Source of the DNA: a virus
DNA: 36,145 bases
Strand: one strand, 5' to 3'
Virus record (IMG/VR): IMGVR_UViG_3300033142_002138
Location: 1-36,145 of that record
Shown: one piece after another, positions 17,601 through 25,071 of the stretch
Numbering within the stretch: the stretch's first letter is position 1
How the letters are laid out: every line of letters begins with the position of its first letter
Notes under the pieces: model-generated
Told to the model about the DNA's origin: nothing
Seen by the model: only the letters and a program-made list of their open reading frames with translations
The model's database searches: none
Position numbers and translations under genes: made by a program

Positions 17601-18457
17601 GTGAGTTTATAGCATTGGGAACAGAGTTAATTGGAGATAAATATCAAAAAGGGTCGACTCTACAAGAAAATTATGTAAATCTGGAAAAAGCCAGACGTGT
17701 AAGAGTCGCCGCTAAGGACCAGATGGCCAACTGTATTCATGCTTTGATTATTTCATCAGATTCTATAGATCCAAATGAGTTAAAAATAAAAAATAATAAT
17801 TATACCAAACAAAGGGAAGAAGATCATAAGAAGGGCCTCTATCATTTGCACGTTGGTTCCGCTAGCGGGTTACTAAAGAATATAACTTTTTCAAAAACAG
17901 ATCAAGAATATTTGAGAGAACAAAGGTATACATCGGAGAGGGGATCTAGTCCTTTTGCTATACTTTCAAATGTTTTTGATGTCACCATTAATCTTTATGG
18001 AAGCAATGTGTTTTTTCCAGGACAAAGAATATTTTTATATTTAGGAGAAAGATTCTCTGGCCTTGGAAGGCCGTGGGATAGCGATAGTTTTGCAAATACA
18101 ATGGGAATAGGGGGATATCATTTAGTCATTTCCGTTGATAATGAGATTTCATCGGGAAAATTTGAAACCAAATTGGAAGCTCGATGGGAAGCATCTGGCG
18201 ATGGCAAAAGGGTGGATCCGGACAAAACAATTGGAAATTCTTCCGCGCCTTCGGATCCCAACCGTACACTTAAAAAAATTCAAGCAATACGCGCTGCCGC
18301 GAAGACCAAAGCAGCAGCAGGTGGCCCCGCTGCCATACAACAATTTGAAGAAGACCGCAAAGCACAGGAAGCAAAGGCTGATAACAAAAAAATTCGTAGT
18401 CTTATGAACGGCGGACTCTCCGAAGCTGAAGCCAAGAAGCGGCTGGGAATAAAATAG
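14648..18457 (+). CDS. Large baseplate hub-like structural protein
   Basis: 1269 residues, ATG with TGAGGT upstream. The N-terminal third is soluble and mixed; residues ~240-300 form a GC-rich Pro/Gly/Ala-containing segment; residues ~712-755 are a clear charged coiled coil (ERKEADIEELQEESDE and onward). The last quarter (FDVTINLYGSNVFFPGQRIFLYLG, then GIGGYHLVISVDNEISSGKF and ETKLEARW) looks like the final domain of gp27/VgrG-type hub proteins, where a polymer platform ends in a 'GgY.V..v.h.i..G.f.T.l.' strand pair. The very end is an Ala/Lys-rich tail. The hub role is inferred from this C-terminal pattern, size and position; the first 700 residues are not recognised. Confidence 0.6.
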   Translation: MAYGNLIYIVFDDPKTSQYTAKWLFKGTGYSQQILEPFDLEKLSNKNILRVVPAGDGWPTGWSENNSNLAEIIYTHENYTNFTYWWDQLKPKSLGTKVSDVWNSYANSFKIKELDDADEQAVYNPKEFFEKEVEPRISKLVEQDLDSLKKAIENYQLFVLAGGAYTPYKNENIAYVFWGVNKGGHHPQNEANQETLYKLLSDELKRNLDKAEKTINLLCSPQEVLDIKRRTQLDRRYGNIPGGTTWFFTGREIAPAGRITIDAPADASTGRNKMEWVVGPVGNPYRIPVREDILSLLDPKPDEISDRNFTLGQQTPAASQELLDKVISDEQSGLFSHGNDPESLAKVILARRAIRILANANRAFSELGDQAGVAGQLDNIIDTVAREINSNPDIDDGQIGLGLADDAKRLALISSQCYLISNIHELAKLNRKRLNLPSSLGAGAGSRPVIDYNYVRLISSPSSPSSTINRLYAGNEDQDQSGMMGLKTYDLAKLLPYIRIYKVEYDTSTKKPTGAEIEFKFPNSTNVQTTRENMDIHEILKNKLSQEYGLKSFNWKYVGSDPFSYQNDIEATMVVYFQDFEQLTVLRKTKVNVTNGTGTTVEPKEYRFVDLLIPTPKATKGSAKPPKVSKQTADKYFYDIRVDVGNSGPDRVGGWDPKSSIRSLFLTMIDYDISFNQEGFFELTINYKSRLEQAFYDKRTNILAPNENQRKQIERKEADIEELQEESDEKGQSNVENIRKLEKELSELRLTTKQDSFENMITFLLDNQSIYAQPTSAENLYTDRKAHFKSQRLGKAAFKEGEYFPNLRDLILNLKEVPTSEKEPVNIEKFFAPKAGETNDLVVSWFYLGDLVEALAKGCFERQPSKGALKEFSENSRILLTDFLIYDPRNLSNKHILRINIGDIPINVNLFTHFYYEKVVKYNVSSYPLMKFIRDVISYCILNIFEECFDSSNLKTTLKTGFLHFAKDKGKDPFNVRAIEINKTSEFIALGTELIGDKYQKGSTLQENYVNLEKARRVRVAAKDQMANCIHALIISSDSIDPNELKIKNNNYTKQREEDHKKGLYHLHVGSASGLLKNITFSKTDQEYLREQRYTSERGSSPFAILSNVFDVTINLYGSNVFFPGQRIFLYLGERFSGLGRPWDSDSFANTMGIGGYHLVISVDNEISSGKFETKLEARWEASGDGKRVDPDKTIGNSSAPSDPNRTLKKIQAIRAAAKTKAAAGGPAAIQQFEEDRKAQEAKADNKKIRSLMNGGLSEAEAKKRLGIK

Positions 18458-19735
18458 ATGCCAAACTTTAGAATCAACGCAAATAATAATTTAGGAGCCT
18501 CTGAGGTTTTTCACAGGAGATTGCTATATCGATTTTTCGCTCTCTCTTTTGGAAGTCAAACTCCTACCCTATCATTACCCGGCGTTAAAGAGTACTGGAC
18601 ATTCGAAAATCATTTTTATGGAAAAGTGGATCCTGCTTTTGTGTCAGTGATGCCAGAGATTCAGAGATTGGTGCAGCTACAAGGAGAGGGCGGAAATATA
18701 CTCGTATTAGATTTCGTCGCAGAATCTTTTAAGAGGTTTAAATCATTTTTCAAATCTGCCCTCAGGTATGGGGCGATCGAACAGGGAACTTCTATTTCAG
18801 ATCCAGTGCCAGTTCGGGGGTATCAAAGCCCCCTTACTCAATATAATGATCATATTATGAAATTTATTAGAGATTTTAATGCTGATTTGATGAAAACACA
18901 AAAATATTATAAAATTAAAGGAGTAAAAGATTATACTAAAGAATTTTTTAAATTTTATTTTACAAAAAATATTATATTAAATAAAAGTTCATATTATATG
19001 TCTAGCAATGTTAGCAATCTTTCCTCCGGACTTTCTATAGAGATAGCAGATTTAGATCCGTCGAACGATCAGCAAAAAGTAGATTTTATAAATTCTTTTA
19101 ATTTTTCTTTTTATCGTCAAGCAGCTATTAATGCGGGATTTCTAATAGATAAAAATATCCCCTGGAGATTAAATATAGATTTAAAATCTCCGGTAACAAT
19201 TAAAAGATATGGCACCTCTCATATTGATGGGATAAGTTTTGTAGATGATGTTTTTTTAACATATTTTCGCAATACTCATTCCGAAGATATCTTTAATTTA
19301 AAAACCCTAATCGTATTAGGATATAACGAGTTCTATGAAGATATCCCCCCTAGTGGACCAGCAGTCCCCGGCCAAGGAGAGAAATCGAATTGTACAACAA
19401 AGTTGGAAAAAACTTCTATACAAAAATTAAATCAGACTTTTAATTTTTTCTACTGGTCTAACAACTATATTGATATAAAAAATAAAGAAATGGGAATGCC
19501 CAACAACAAGCAGGACCTCGAAAGAATAAAGAGAAACTCGCGATATATGGGAACAACCGAGGGAAGCACAATTAATTATATAAACAAGAAATTTAGATTA
19601 CCATGGCTGCATGAGGGTTCTTTGGTTTATGAAAAATTAAAACAAGAATTTCGAGAAAGTGGTGATTTTTCTCTTGACAATTTCTCTGAATATGTTATAA
19701 TGAGTATAAAGAGTTCGATCGACTCCATTTATTGA
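18458..19735 (+). CDS. Structural/baseplate-region protein of unknown function
   Basis: 425 residues; ATG begins directly after the previous stop (TAGATG). Mixed sequence rich in Phe, Tyr, Asn and Lys, without signal peptide or membrane segments. It includes PGVKEYWTFENHFYGKVDP near residue 40 and a late FRLPWLHEGSLVYEKLKQEF segment. It is the last gene of the structural block; its final codons hold a consensus promoter for the next gene. A virion role is inferred from operon position and translational coupling to the hub gene. I do not recognise the family. Confidence 0.6.
   Translation: MPNFRINANNNLGASEVFHRRLLYRFFALSFGSQTPTLSLPGVKEYWTFENHFYGKVDPAFVSVMPEIQRLVQLQGEGGNILVLDFVAESFKRFKSFFKSALRYGAIEQGTSISDPVPVRGYQSPLTQYNDHIMKFIRDFNADLMKTQKYYKIKGVKDYTKEFFKFYFTKNIILNKSSYYMSSNVSNLSSGLSIEIADLDPSNDQQKVDFINSFNFSFYRQAAINAGFLIDKNIPWRLNIDLKSPVTIKRYGTSHIDGISFVDDVFLTYFRNTHSEDIFNLKTLIVLGYNEFYEDIPPSGPAVPGQGEKSNCTTKLEKTSIQKLNQTFNFFYWSNNYIDIKNKEMGMPNNKQDLERIKRNSRYMGTTEGSTINYINKKFRLPWLHEGSLVYEKLKQEFRESGDFSLDNFSEYVIMSIKSSIDSIY
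19674..19701 (+). promoter_or_regulatory. Sigma70-type promoter with extended -10 for the replication block
   Basis: TTGACA (19674-19679), 16-base spacer, TATAAT (19696-19701) preceded by TGT, so both boxes match consensus and the extended -10 is present. It lies in the last codons of the structural gene, 40 bases before the DNA polymerase start. Confidence 0.8.
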
Positions 19736-19741
19736 GGATTT

Positions 19742-20923
19742 ATGCTTTTCCAAACACTTGACGACAAGAAAGATTGCGTCGGAATTTACTATGATGAACT
19801 TCTTTTCAACCAAGAATTGCCAGATGACCTGACTCATACATGGTCATATTCGGGATTTCTCAAGGGAAAGGAGATTGAGTACGCAAAACTCTATTGTGGA
19901 GGAAGGACCCTCGATATGGTGTGCCCAGAGGCTCTGAGGGACCGCTACAAGAGATCCAGTGATAAACTCAGGGCTTTCATCAAATCTTTTATGACGGCTC
20001 GTGTATCGCTCGATGAGAACTGTTTTTTTGATTTAGTACCTCAAAAATTCCTTGAGGAGTTCTGTCAAGTCAAAAATTATATTTGTGAGCACGTTTTTGA
20101 GAATTATGAAAAGCCAAAGAACTATGATTATCTTGTTTCTTTGACTGAAATAATCGAAGACATAAAATATAGAAGCCTAAACTTAAATCCCCAGAACCTT
20201 TCCATGTTTAAAACAGATCATAGAAAGTTTTCACAAAACTTAAATCAGATTGAACATTCGTGCAAGTTCAATATTCACGGAACAAAGACCGGTCGATTGA
20301 CAACAGAACCAAAAAGTTTTCCCATTCTTACCTTGAGGAAAGATCTCCGATCTGTTATTGAACCTCGGAATGATTATTTTGTAGAGCTTGATTTTAATGC
20401 AGCAGAATTAAGGACACTTATATCCCTTCAGGGCAAACCGCAGCCCAAAGAGGATATCCACGAATGGAATATTCAAAATGTATTCCATGGCTTGGGGACG
20501 AGAGACGAGGCTAAGAAAAGAATTTTCGCGTGGCTATATAATCCAGAAAGCCAAGATTATCTTTCATCAAGGGCTTATAACCGCGATTCGGTGGTACAAA
20601 AGTACTTCACACAGGGCCAAGTGACAACCTTTTTTAACAAGGTGATCCCCTCTGAGGAGAGGACCGCCTTGAACTACATTATTCAGAGCACTTGTGCTGA
20701 AAATCTTTTGAAACAAATGATAAAGGTATCTAATTATTTGGAAGGAGCTAAGTCTTATGTTGCTTTCCCGATCCATGATTCTATTGTATTGGACCTATCG
20801 GTTGAGGATAGAGAAAGATTGCCAGAAATCATAGATATTTTTTCCAATACGGTATTAGGAAAATTTATGGTGAATGTTAGAGTAGGTCAAAATTTTGGCC
20901 AACTAAAGAAATTAGGAGTATAA
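19742..20923 (+). CDS. polA: Short family A DNA polymerase (PolA-like polymerase domain)
   Basis: 393 residues, ATG with TTGAGGATT upstream. The polymerase motifs are visible: GTKTGRLTTE (residues ~180-189), motif A as DFNAAELRTL (Asp217), motif B as R254-DEAK-...-F262-...-Y266, and motif C as HDS (345-347). The tyrosine of motif B is followed by Asn instead of the usual Gly. It is much shorter than T7 polymerase or Pol I (700-930) and shows no 3'-5' exonuclease motifs in its ~140-residue N-terminus, so it is a polymerase domain with a short leader, not a complete proofreading enzyme. It starts the replication block under a strong promoter. The window also contains a family C polymerase, so this one may serve repair or Okazaki processing. 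Confidence 0.8.
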   Translation: MLFQTLDDKKDCVGIYYDELLFNQELPDDLTHTWSYSGFLKGKEIEYAKLYCGGRTLDMVCPEALRDRYKRSSDKLRAFIKSFMTARVSLDENCFFDLVPQKFLEEFCQVKNYICEHVFENYEKPKNYDYLVSLTEIIEDIKYRSLNLNPQNLSMFKTDHRKFSQNLNQIEHSCKFNIHGTKTGRLTTEPKSFPILTLRKDLRSVIEPRNDYFVELDFNAAELRTLISLQGKPQPKEDIHEWNIQNVFHGLGTRDEAKKRIFAWLYNPESQDYLSSRAYNRDSVVQKYFTQGQVTTFFNKVIPSEERTALNYIIQSTCAENLLKQMIKVSNYLEGAKSYVAFPIHDSIVLDLSVEDRERLPEIIDIFSNTVLGKFMVNVRVGQNFGQLKKLGV

Positions 20924-20924
20924 T

Positions 20925-21764
20925 TTGAATATCATAGGTCTAGGAGATGCTGGGTGTAATATTGCAGACGCCTTCTCTCAATACTCACAGTATAAAATAT
21001 TTAAAATAAATGTTGACATCGAGGGAAATAAGTGCTATAATATATTAAAGTGTAAGACAGCAGAGGAATACGAGAACGTGGATCTCCCAAAAATCAAAAC
21101 ATTCTTCAAAGGAACAAAAGGGGATACCCTTTTTATTATCGGAGGCTCAGGAAAAATATCTTGTGCTTCTTTGAAGATATTAGAACATATTAGACATTTG
21201 CCAATTTCTGTTCTTTACATTAAACCAGATATAGCATTACTCAATAAGGTGCAGAAAATGCGCGAAAGACTCGTTTTTGGCGTGATGCAAGAATACGCAC
21301 GATCGGGAGTTTTTGAGAAGATATATATAATTTCAAATACCGAGCTTGATTCTGTTGTGGGCAGCGCCCCGATTATCGGATATCACGATAAATTAAATGA
21401 AGTTTTAGTTTCAACGATCCATATGATAAATGTATTCCAGAATACAAAACCAGTAATTGGCAAAATCGGGAAACCCAAGGAAACACACCGCATATTAACG
21501 ATTGGCCTTTTCGACGCAGAAAAAAATGAAGAAAAAATGTTTTTTTCCCTTGACAAAGCCCGAGAAAGATGTTATATTTATAGTATAAACGAAGATAAGT
21601 TAAGAACAGATAACGACTTATTCAACAAGCTTAAAAAGCAAGTGAAATCAAAAACAACAGAAGATCTCAACATAACATACGCCGTGTATTCAACCAATTA
21701 TGATTATGATCTCGGCTACGTTATAGAAAGAACACCAAACATCCAATTACAGGAAATAAATTGA
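20925..21764 (+). CDS. Divergent tubulin/FtsZ-like protein
   Basis: 279 residues, TTG start with TAGGAG upstream, one base after the polymerase stop. The N-terminus GLGDAGCNIADAF (residues 5-17) matches the FtsZ/tubulin nucleotide-binding start, followed by the strand IFKINVD. Residues 69-82 (LFIIGGSGKISCAS) stand where FtsZ has its GGGTGTG loop, but here it is IGGSGK, a shortened variant. ISVLYIKPDIALLN and the NTELDSVV segment fit the next Rossmann strand and helix. The C-terminus has a FtsZ-like second domain (RILTIGLFDAEKN...). It is shorter than PhuZ or FtsZ (~310-380). Tubulin-like filaments position DNA or nuclei in large phages; here that is inference. Weak loop conservation leaves GTP hydrolysis uncertain. 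Confidence 0.55.
   Translation: MNIIGLGDAGCNIADAFSQYSQYKIFKINVDIEGNKCYNILKCKTAEEYENVDLPKIKTFFKGTKGDTLFIIGGSGKISCASLKILEHIRHLPISVLYIKPDIALLNKVQKMRERLVFGVMQEYARSGVFEKIYIISNTELDSVVGSAPIIGYHDKLNEVLVSTIHMINVFQNTKPVIGKIGKPKETHRILTIGLFDAEKNEEKMFFSLDKARERCYIYSINEDKLRTDNDLFNKLKKQVKSKTTEDLNITYAVYSTNYDYDLGYVIERTPNIQLQEIN
21013..21041 (+). promoter_or_regulatory. Sigma70-type promoter inside the tubulin-like gene (first)
   Basis: TTGACA (21013-21018), 17-base spacer, TATAAT (21036-21041) with TGC before it (extended -10). It lies ~90 bases inside the coding frame. Confidence 0.55.
21550..21578 (+). promoter_or_regulatory. Sigma70-type promoter inside the tubulin-like gene (second)
   Basis: TTGACA (21550-21555), 17-base spacer, TATATT (21573-21578) with TGT before it. 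It would transcribe the 89-residue gene and the SSB gene. Confidence 0.5.
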
Positions 21765-22030
21765 AAGCGCATTCAGGAACATTTATGAAGAAAGACGGAA
21801 GTCTACGAACAATGAGATTTATATCACTGGATAATCTCCCAGAAGGATTTTTTATCTCTCAAACAAAAGGCACCGGCAAGAAGAGAACTCTTGCAGAGGG
21901 GAGCAATCTTGTTTGGGACTTGGATAGACAAGGATTTCGTGTTTTTAACAGAAGCACGATTATAGGAGAGATTAAGAATTTCAATATTGAAAGTCTTGAG
22001 AACTTCGAACTCATTAGTGATTTTGAGTAA
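21761..22030 (+). CDS. Small DUF2693-like protein
   Basis: 89 residues, TTG start overlapping the previous TGA (TTGA) with CAGGA upstream. The pattern MKKDGSLRTMRFI, then KRTLAEGSNLVWDLDRQGFR and VFNRSTIIGE resembles the phage family with 'kkDGt.RtMr' and 'vwDl...GwR.f....i.' known as DUF2693, which has no established role. It lies between the tubulin-like and SSB genes. The family call is from memory of the motif, not from alignment. Confidence 0.6.
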   Translation: MKAHSGTFMKKDGSLRTMRFISLDNLPEGFFISQTKGTGKKRTLAEGSNLVWDLDRQGFRVFNRSTIIGEIKNFNIESLENFELISDFE

Positions 22031-22047
22031 ACAATAAAACAAACTAG

Positions 22048-22071
22048 CAAGACGAGAGATTTGTCGTCTTG
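22048..22071 (+). other. Inverted repeat overlapping the SSB promoter -35 box
   Basis: CAAGACGA (22048-22055) and TCGTCTTG (22064-22071) form a perfect 8-bp stem with an 8-base loop. The right arm contains the first three bases of the -35 box. There is no T tract after it, so it is a poor terminator; it could be an operator or an attenuating structure. Confidence 0.45.
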
Positions 22072-22096
22072 ACTTTAGCCAATGGCACAGTATAAA
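22069..22096 (+). promoter_or_regulatory. Sigma70-type promoter for the SSB gene
   Basis: TTGACT (22069-22074), 16-base spacer, TATAAA (22091-22096), 20 bases before the SSB start, with TAGGAGA as ribosome site. The SSB then has its own terminator, so it probably forms a single-gene transcript. Confidence 0.6.
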
Positions 22097-22116
22097 ACTA
22101 ATAGGAGAAAATTAAC

Positions 22117-22893
22117 ATGGCACTAGATATTGCAAAAATTCGAGCAAGGCTCGATAGCGTTAAAAACAACGGAAAGGCAGGAGGGTCTTTTTGGCGTCCA
22201 AAAGACGGCACTCAGACAATCCGCATTGTTCCAACCGCTGACGGCGACCCCTTTAAGGATTATTGGTTCCACTATAACTTGGGTCCAGATCAACGTGGAG
22301 GTCTTCTTTGTCCTAAGAAGAATCATGGAGAGGGATGTCCCATCTGTGATTTTAAGGATCAACTCTGGAAGGAGTTTAATGGGAATCAGGATTCTGATAC
22401 CATGAAACTCGCTAAGGACTTGAGCCCTCGGCAACGTTTCTTCTCACCCGTAATGGTTCGTGGTGAAGAAGCAGAAGGAATTCGTATCTGGGGCTATGGT
22501 AAAGAAGCCTATACTGCTCTTCTCAACTTGGTTTTAAATCCCGAGTATGGTGATATTACTGCGATCGATGACGGAACCGATCTTACTATGACCTATGGGA
22601 AGCCACCAGGAGCACAGTTCCCGAAGACTACCTTGACCCCCCGCCGTCGCACATCACCGCTTTGTGATGAAGCGATTGGTGGAGAAGAAGAGTGTAGTCG
22701 TCTTATGGATAATATTCCCAACATCGATGGCCTTTTCCCCAAGAAGACGCTTGAAGAAGTCCAAACAGCTTTGGACGGGTTTATTAATTCTTTGGAAGGC
22801 ACGAGCGAAGAATCTGACTCTTTCACTCCTCCTGTTCCATCGAATACGACTCCTGATGTTGTTGCTGCGTTCAATGAGCTAACTGGAAACTAG
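22117..22893 (+). CDS. gp32: Single-stranded DNA-binding protein, T4 gp32-like
   Basis: 258 residues. The N-terminus MALDIAKIRARLDSV is the basic helix that gp32 uses for cooperative binding. A zinc site is visible: Cys65, His70, Cys74, Cys77 (CPKKNH...CPIC), like the His-Cys3 site of gp32. The central region (YWFHYNLGP, RFFSPVMVRGEEAEGIRIWGYG, GDITAIDDGTDLTMTYGKPPG) is the OB-fold core. The C-terminus is acidic (EGTSEESDS), which in the family recruits partner proteins. Own promoter and terminator flank it, consistent with high, separate expression of this stoichiometric protein; Arg/Gly codons (CGT, GGT) also look optimised, as in the capsid gene. Confidence 0.88.
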   Translation: MALDIAKIRARLDSVKNNGKAGGSFWRPKDGTQTIRIVPTADGDPFKDYWFHYNLGPDQRGGLLCPKKNHGEGCPICDFKDQLWKEFNGNQDSDTMKLAKDLSPRQRFFSPVMVRGEEAEGIRIWGYGKEAYTALLNLVLNPEYGDITAIDDGTDLTMTYGKPPGAQFPKTTLTPRRRTSPLCDEAIGGEEECSRLMDNIPNIDGLFPKKTLEEVQTALDGFINSLEGTSEESDSFTPPVPSNTTPDVVAAFNELTGN

Positions 22894-22910
22894 TAATCCC
22901 CCCCACCGTT

Positions 22911-22950
22911 TGGGAGCACGCGGTTTAAAATAAGTGCTCCCATTTTTATT
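22911..22950 (+). terminator. Rho-independent terminator after the SSB gene
   Basis: TGGGAGCAC (22911-22919) pairs with GTGCTCCCA (22934-22942): 9-bp stem, 14-base loop, then TTTTTATTT. It lies between SSB and RecA. Confidence 0.85.
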
Positions 22951-22965
22951 TCGAGGGGTTAATTT

Positions 22966-24063
22966 ATGGCGAGAAAATCAATATCAACGGGCAAGCTTTC
23001 TATGGACGAGATGAGAAAGCTTATCAATAAGAAAGCCGGAATGAATGTCGCCCACAATCTCAAGGAGGCAAACCCAACAGAGGTTACACAGTGGATCCCT
23101 ACTGGCTCCCGCTGGCTTGACTCGATCATCTGTCGCGGCAAGCTGTCTGGGATCCCTGTAGGAAAGGTCACGGAAATCGCCGGCTTAGAGGCAACAGGTA
23201 AGTCCTATATGGCCGCCCAAGTCGCTGCAAACGCCCAAAAGATGGGTATGGACGTTGTATATTTCGATTCAGAATCCGCCATTGACCCGACCTTTCTTGA
23301 GAATACCGGATGCGATCTCGACAAGTTGCTATATATTCAAGCAACCTCTGTCGAGTTCGTTCTGGAAACGATCGAAGAAGACAATCAGATTCTCTTTATC
23401 TGGGACTCCTTGGCTTTAACACCGGCAATCTCCGATGTTGAAGGAGACTTCAACCCACAGTCATCTATGGCGGTCAAAGCGCGCATTCTGGCAAAGGGAA
23501 TGTCAAAACTGACGCTATCCATCGCGAATACTAAATCAACTTTCTTGGTCTTGAACCAATTGAAGACAAACATCACGCGCTCCCCAAGCGAGGCTATGAC
23601 CACACCCTATGTGACACCCGGCGGTAAAGCGATGATATACGCATATTCGCTGCGTATATGGCTCACCGGTAGAAAAGCAAAGGCCAGTTTTGTCCTTGAT
23701 GACAATGGATTCCGAATCGGATCCGAAGTCAAAGTGAAGCTTGAAAAGTCTCGCTTTGGAACGCAAGGCCGACGCTGCAACTTCCAAATCCTGTGGGGAG
23801 GAGACAAGGTAAGCATTCAGGACGACGAATCTTTGTTTGAAGCCGTTAAGGGATCCGATAACATCCTTCAAGCGGGGGCGTGGTTCACTATGGTTTTCGA
23901 GGACGGCTCAACCGAGAAGTTTCAAGCATCAAAGTGGGCAGATAAAATGCAATCTGACAAGTTCCGGCAAAGAGTTTATCAAATCATTGATGAAGAAATA
24001 ATTTATAAATTTCACAATCGGCAAGGAAAGGCAGAAGACTTTTACGAACCAGATGAAGGGTAG
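22966..24063 (+). CDS. recA: RecA/UvsX-type recombinase
   Basis: 365 residues, ATG with GAGGGG upstream. Walker A GLEATGKS (residues 73-80), the YFDSESAID strand after it (catalytic Glu103), a Walker B-like LFIWDSLAL (143-151), the NQLKTNITRSP segment and loop L2 around TPYVTPGGKAMIYAYSLRIWL. The length is between RecA (352) and T4 UvsX (391). It catalyses strand exchange in recombination-dependent replication and repair. Downstream genes (nuclease, helicase) follow closely. I see no internal promoter, so its transcript probably comes by read-through or from a promoter I did not recognise. Confidence 0.92.
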   Translation: MARKSISTGKLSMDEMRKLINKKAGMNVAHNLKEANPTEVTQWIPTGSRWLDSIICRGKLSGIPVGKVTEIAGLEATGKSYMAAQVAANAQKMGMDVVYFDSESAIDPTFLENTGCDLDKLLYIQATSVEFVLETIEEDNQILFIWDSLALTPAISDVEGDFNPQSSMAVKARILAKGMSKLTLSIANTKSTFLVLNQLKTNITRSPSEAMTTPYVTPGGKAMIYAYSLRIWLTGRKAKASFVLDDNGFRIGSEVKVKLEKSRFGTQGRRCNFQILWGGDKVSIQDDESLFEAVKGSDNILQAGAWFTMVFEDGSTEKFQASKWADKMQSDKFRQRVYQIIDEEIIYKFHNRQGKAEDFYEPDEG

Positions 24064-24069
24064 ATTAAG

Positions 24070-25026
24070 ATGAAGAGAGTAATGGTTATTGACGCCCTGA
24101 ATGCATATTTCAGGGCGTATATCGTTAACCCAAGCCTGTCCAAGAACGGCCAACCGATCGGAGGATATAAAGGGTTCATAGGAATCTTACAGAAGTTATG
24201 TCGGGAAATGAAGCCCGATGAGATTATTATAGCTTGGGATGGAGCAGGAGGCTCTTTGAAGAGAAGGGCGATCAACTCTAATTATAAAGTTGGTCGAAAA
24301 CCAATCAGGTTGAACCGAGACATTAGAGTTCTCACAAAGGATGAGGAGCTACAAAACAAAGTTTGGCAGCAATATCGCTTGATGGAAATGCTTAACTTTA
24401 TGCCAGTCGTTCAGCTAATGGTTGACGCCGTAGAAGCTGATGATGTAATTGCTTTTATATCTCAATCTCCACGGTATAAGGGCTGGCAGAAGGTGATTAT
24501 ATCCAGCGACAAAGATTTCTTCCAATTGTGCGATGACGAGACGGTTTTGTACCGACCAATTCAAAAGAAATTCATGAACAAGCCAAGGCTACTGGAAGAG
24601 TTTAAAATTCACCCAACGAATTTTGCCTTAGCCCGCGCCATGGCAGGCGATTCAAGCGACAACCTTCCGGGAGTTAAGGGCGTTGGCCTCGGAACCATCT
24701 CTAAGCGCCTTCCATTTTTCGCGGAGGAGAAGTCTGTGACCATTCCAACACTCATAGAATTCTGTGAGAACGATAATACAGGTTTAAAAGCCTTCTCTTT
24801 AATCTGCGAAGCGGAGGAAGTTATAGCAGAAAATTATAAAATCATGCAACTCTATAGCCCATCCATGTCTATTGATGACAAAAGTAGGGTAAAATACGCC
24901 ATTGACAACTTTGAGCCAGAGTTCAACAAGACAGAAGTAATTAAGCGTATGGCCGAAGACGGGTTTGGGAACTGGGATACATCAGACCTGTTTTCTACTT
25001 TCAAAAGAATATCAAGTAAAGCTTGA
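24070..25026 (+). CDS. rnh: 5'-3' exonuclease / FLAP nuclease, T4 RNase H-like
   Basis: 318 residues, starting 6 bases after the recombinase stop. Metal-binding acids of the FEN/5'-3' exonuclease family are visible: MVIDALNAYFRA (Asp8), IIAWDG (Asp57), VEADDVIAF (Glu122, Asp124, Asp125), ISSDKDFFQLC (Asp147, Asp149), and GDSSDNLPGVKGVG (193-206), which includes the helix-hairpin-helix. Length is near T4 RNase H (305). It removes RNA primers and flaps on the lagging strand. It lies between recombinase and helicase genes. Confidence 0.9.
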   Translation: MKRVMVIDALNAYFRAYIVNPSLSKNGQPIGGYKGFIGILQKLCREMKPDEIIIAWDGAGGSLKRRAINSNYKVGRKPIRLNRDIRVLTKDEELQNKVWQQYRLMEMLNFMPVVQLMVDAVEADDVIAFISQSPRYKGWQKVIISSDKDFFQLCDDETVLYRPIQKKFMNKPRLLEEFKIHPTNFALARAMAGDSSDNLPGVKGVGLGTISKRLPFFAEEKSVTIPTLIEFCENDNTGLKAFSLICEAEEVIAENYKIMQLYSPSMSIDDKSRVKYAIDNFEPEFNKTEVIKRMAEDGFGNWDTSDLFSTFKRISSKA

Positions 25027-25051
25027 CAAGACAAATCTTAGGTGTTATAAT
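25023..25051 (+). promoter_or_regulatory. Sigma70-type promoter with extended -10 for the helicase-NrdJ operon
   Basis: TTGACA (25023-25028; overlaps the nuclease stop), 17-base spacer, TATAAT (25046-25051) with TGT before it, 20 bases before the helicase start, where GGGGGGG serves as ribosome site. Confidence 0.8.
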
Positions 25052-25071
25052 AAGACAATAGGGGGGGAATA

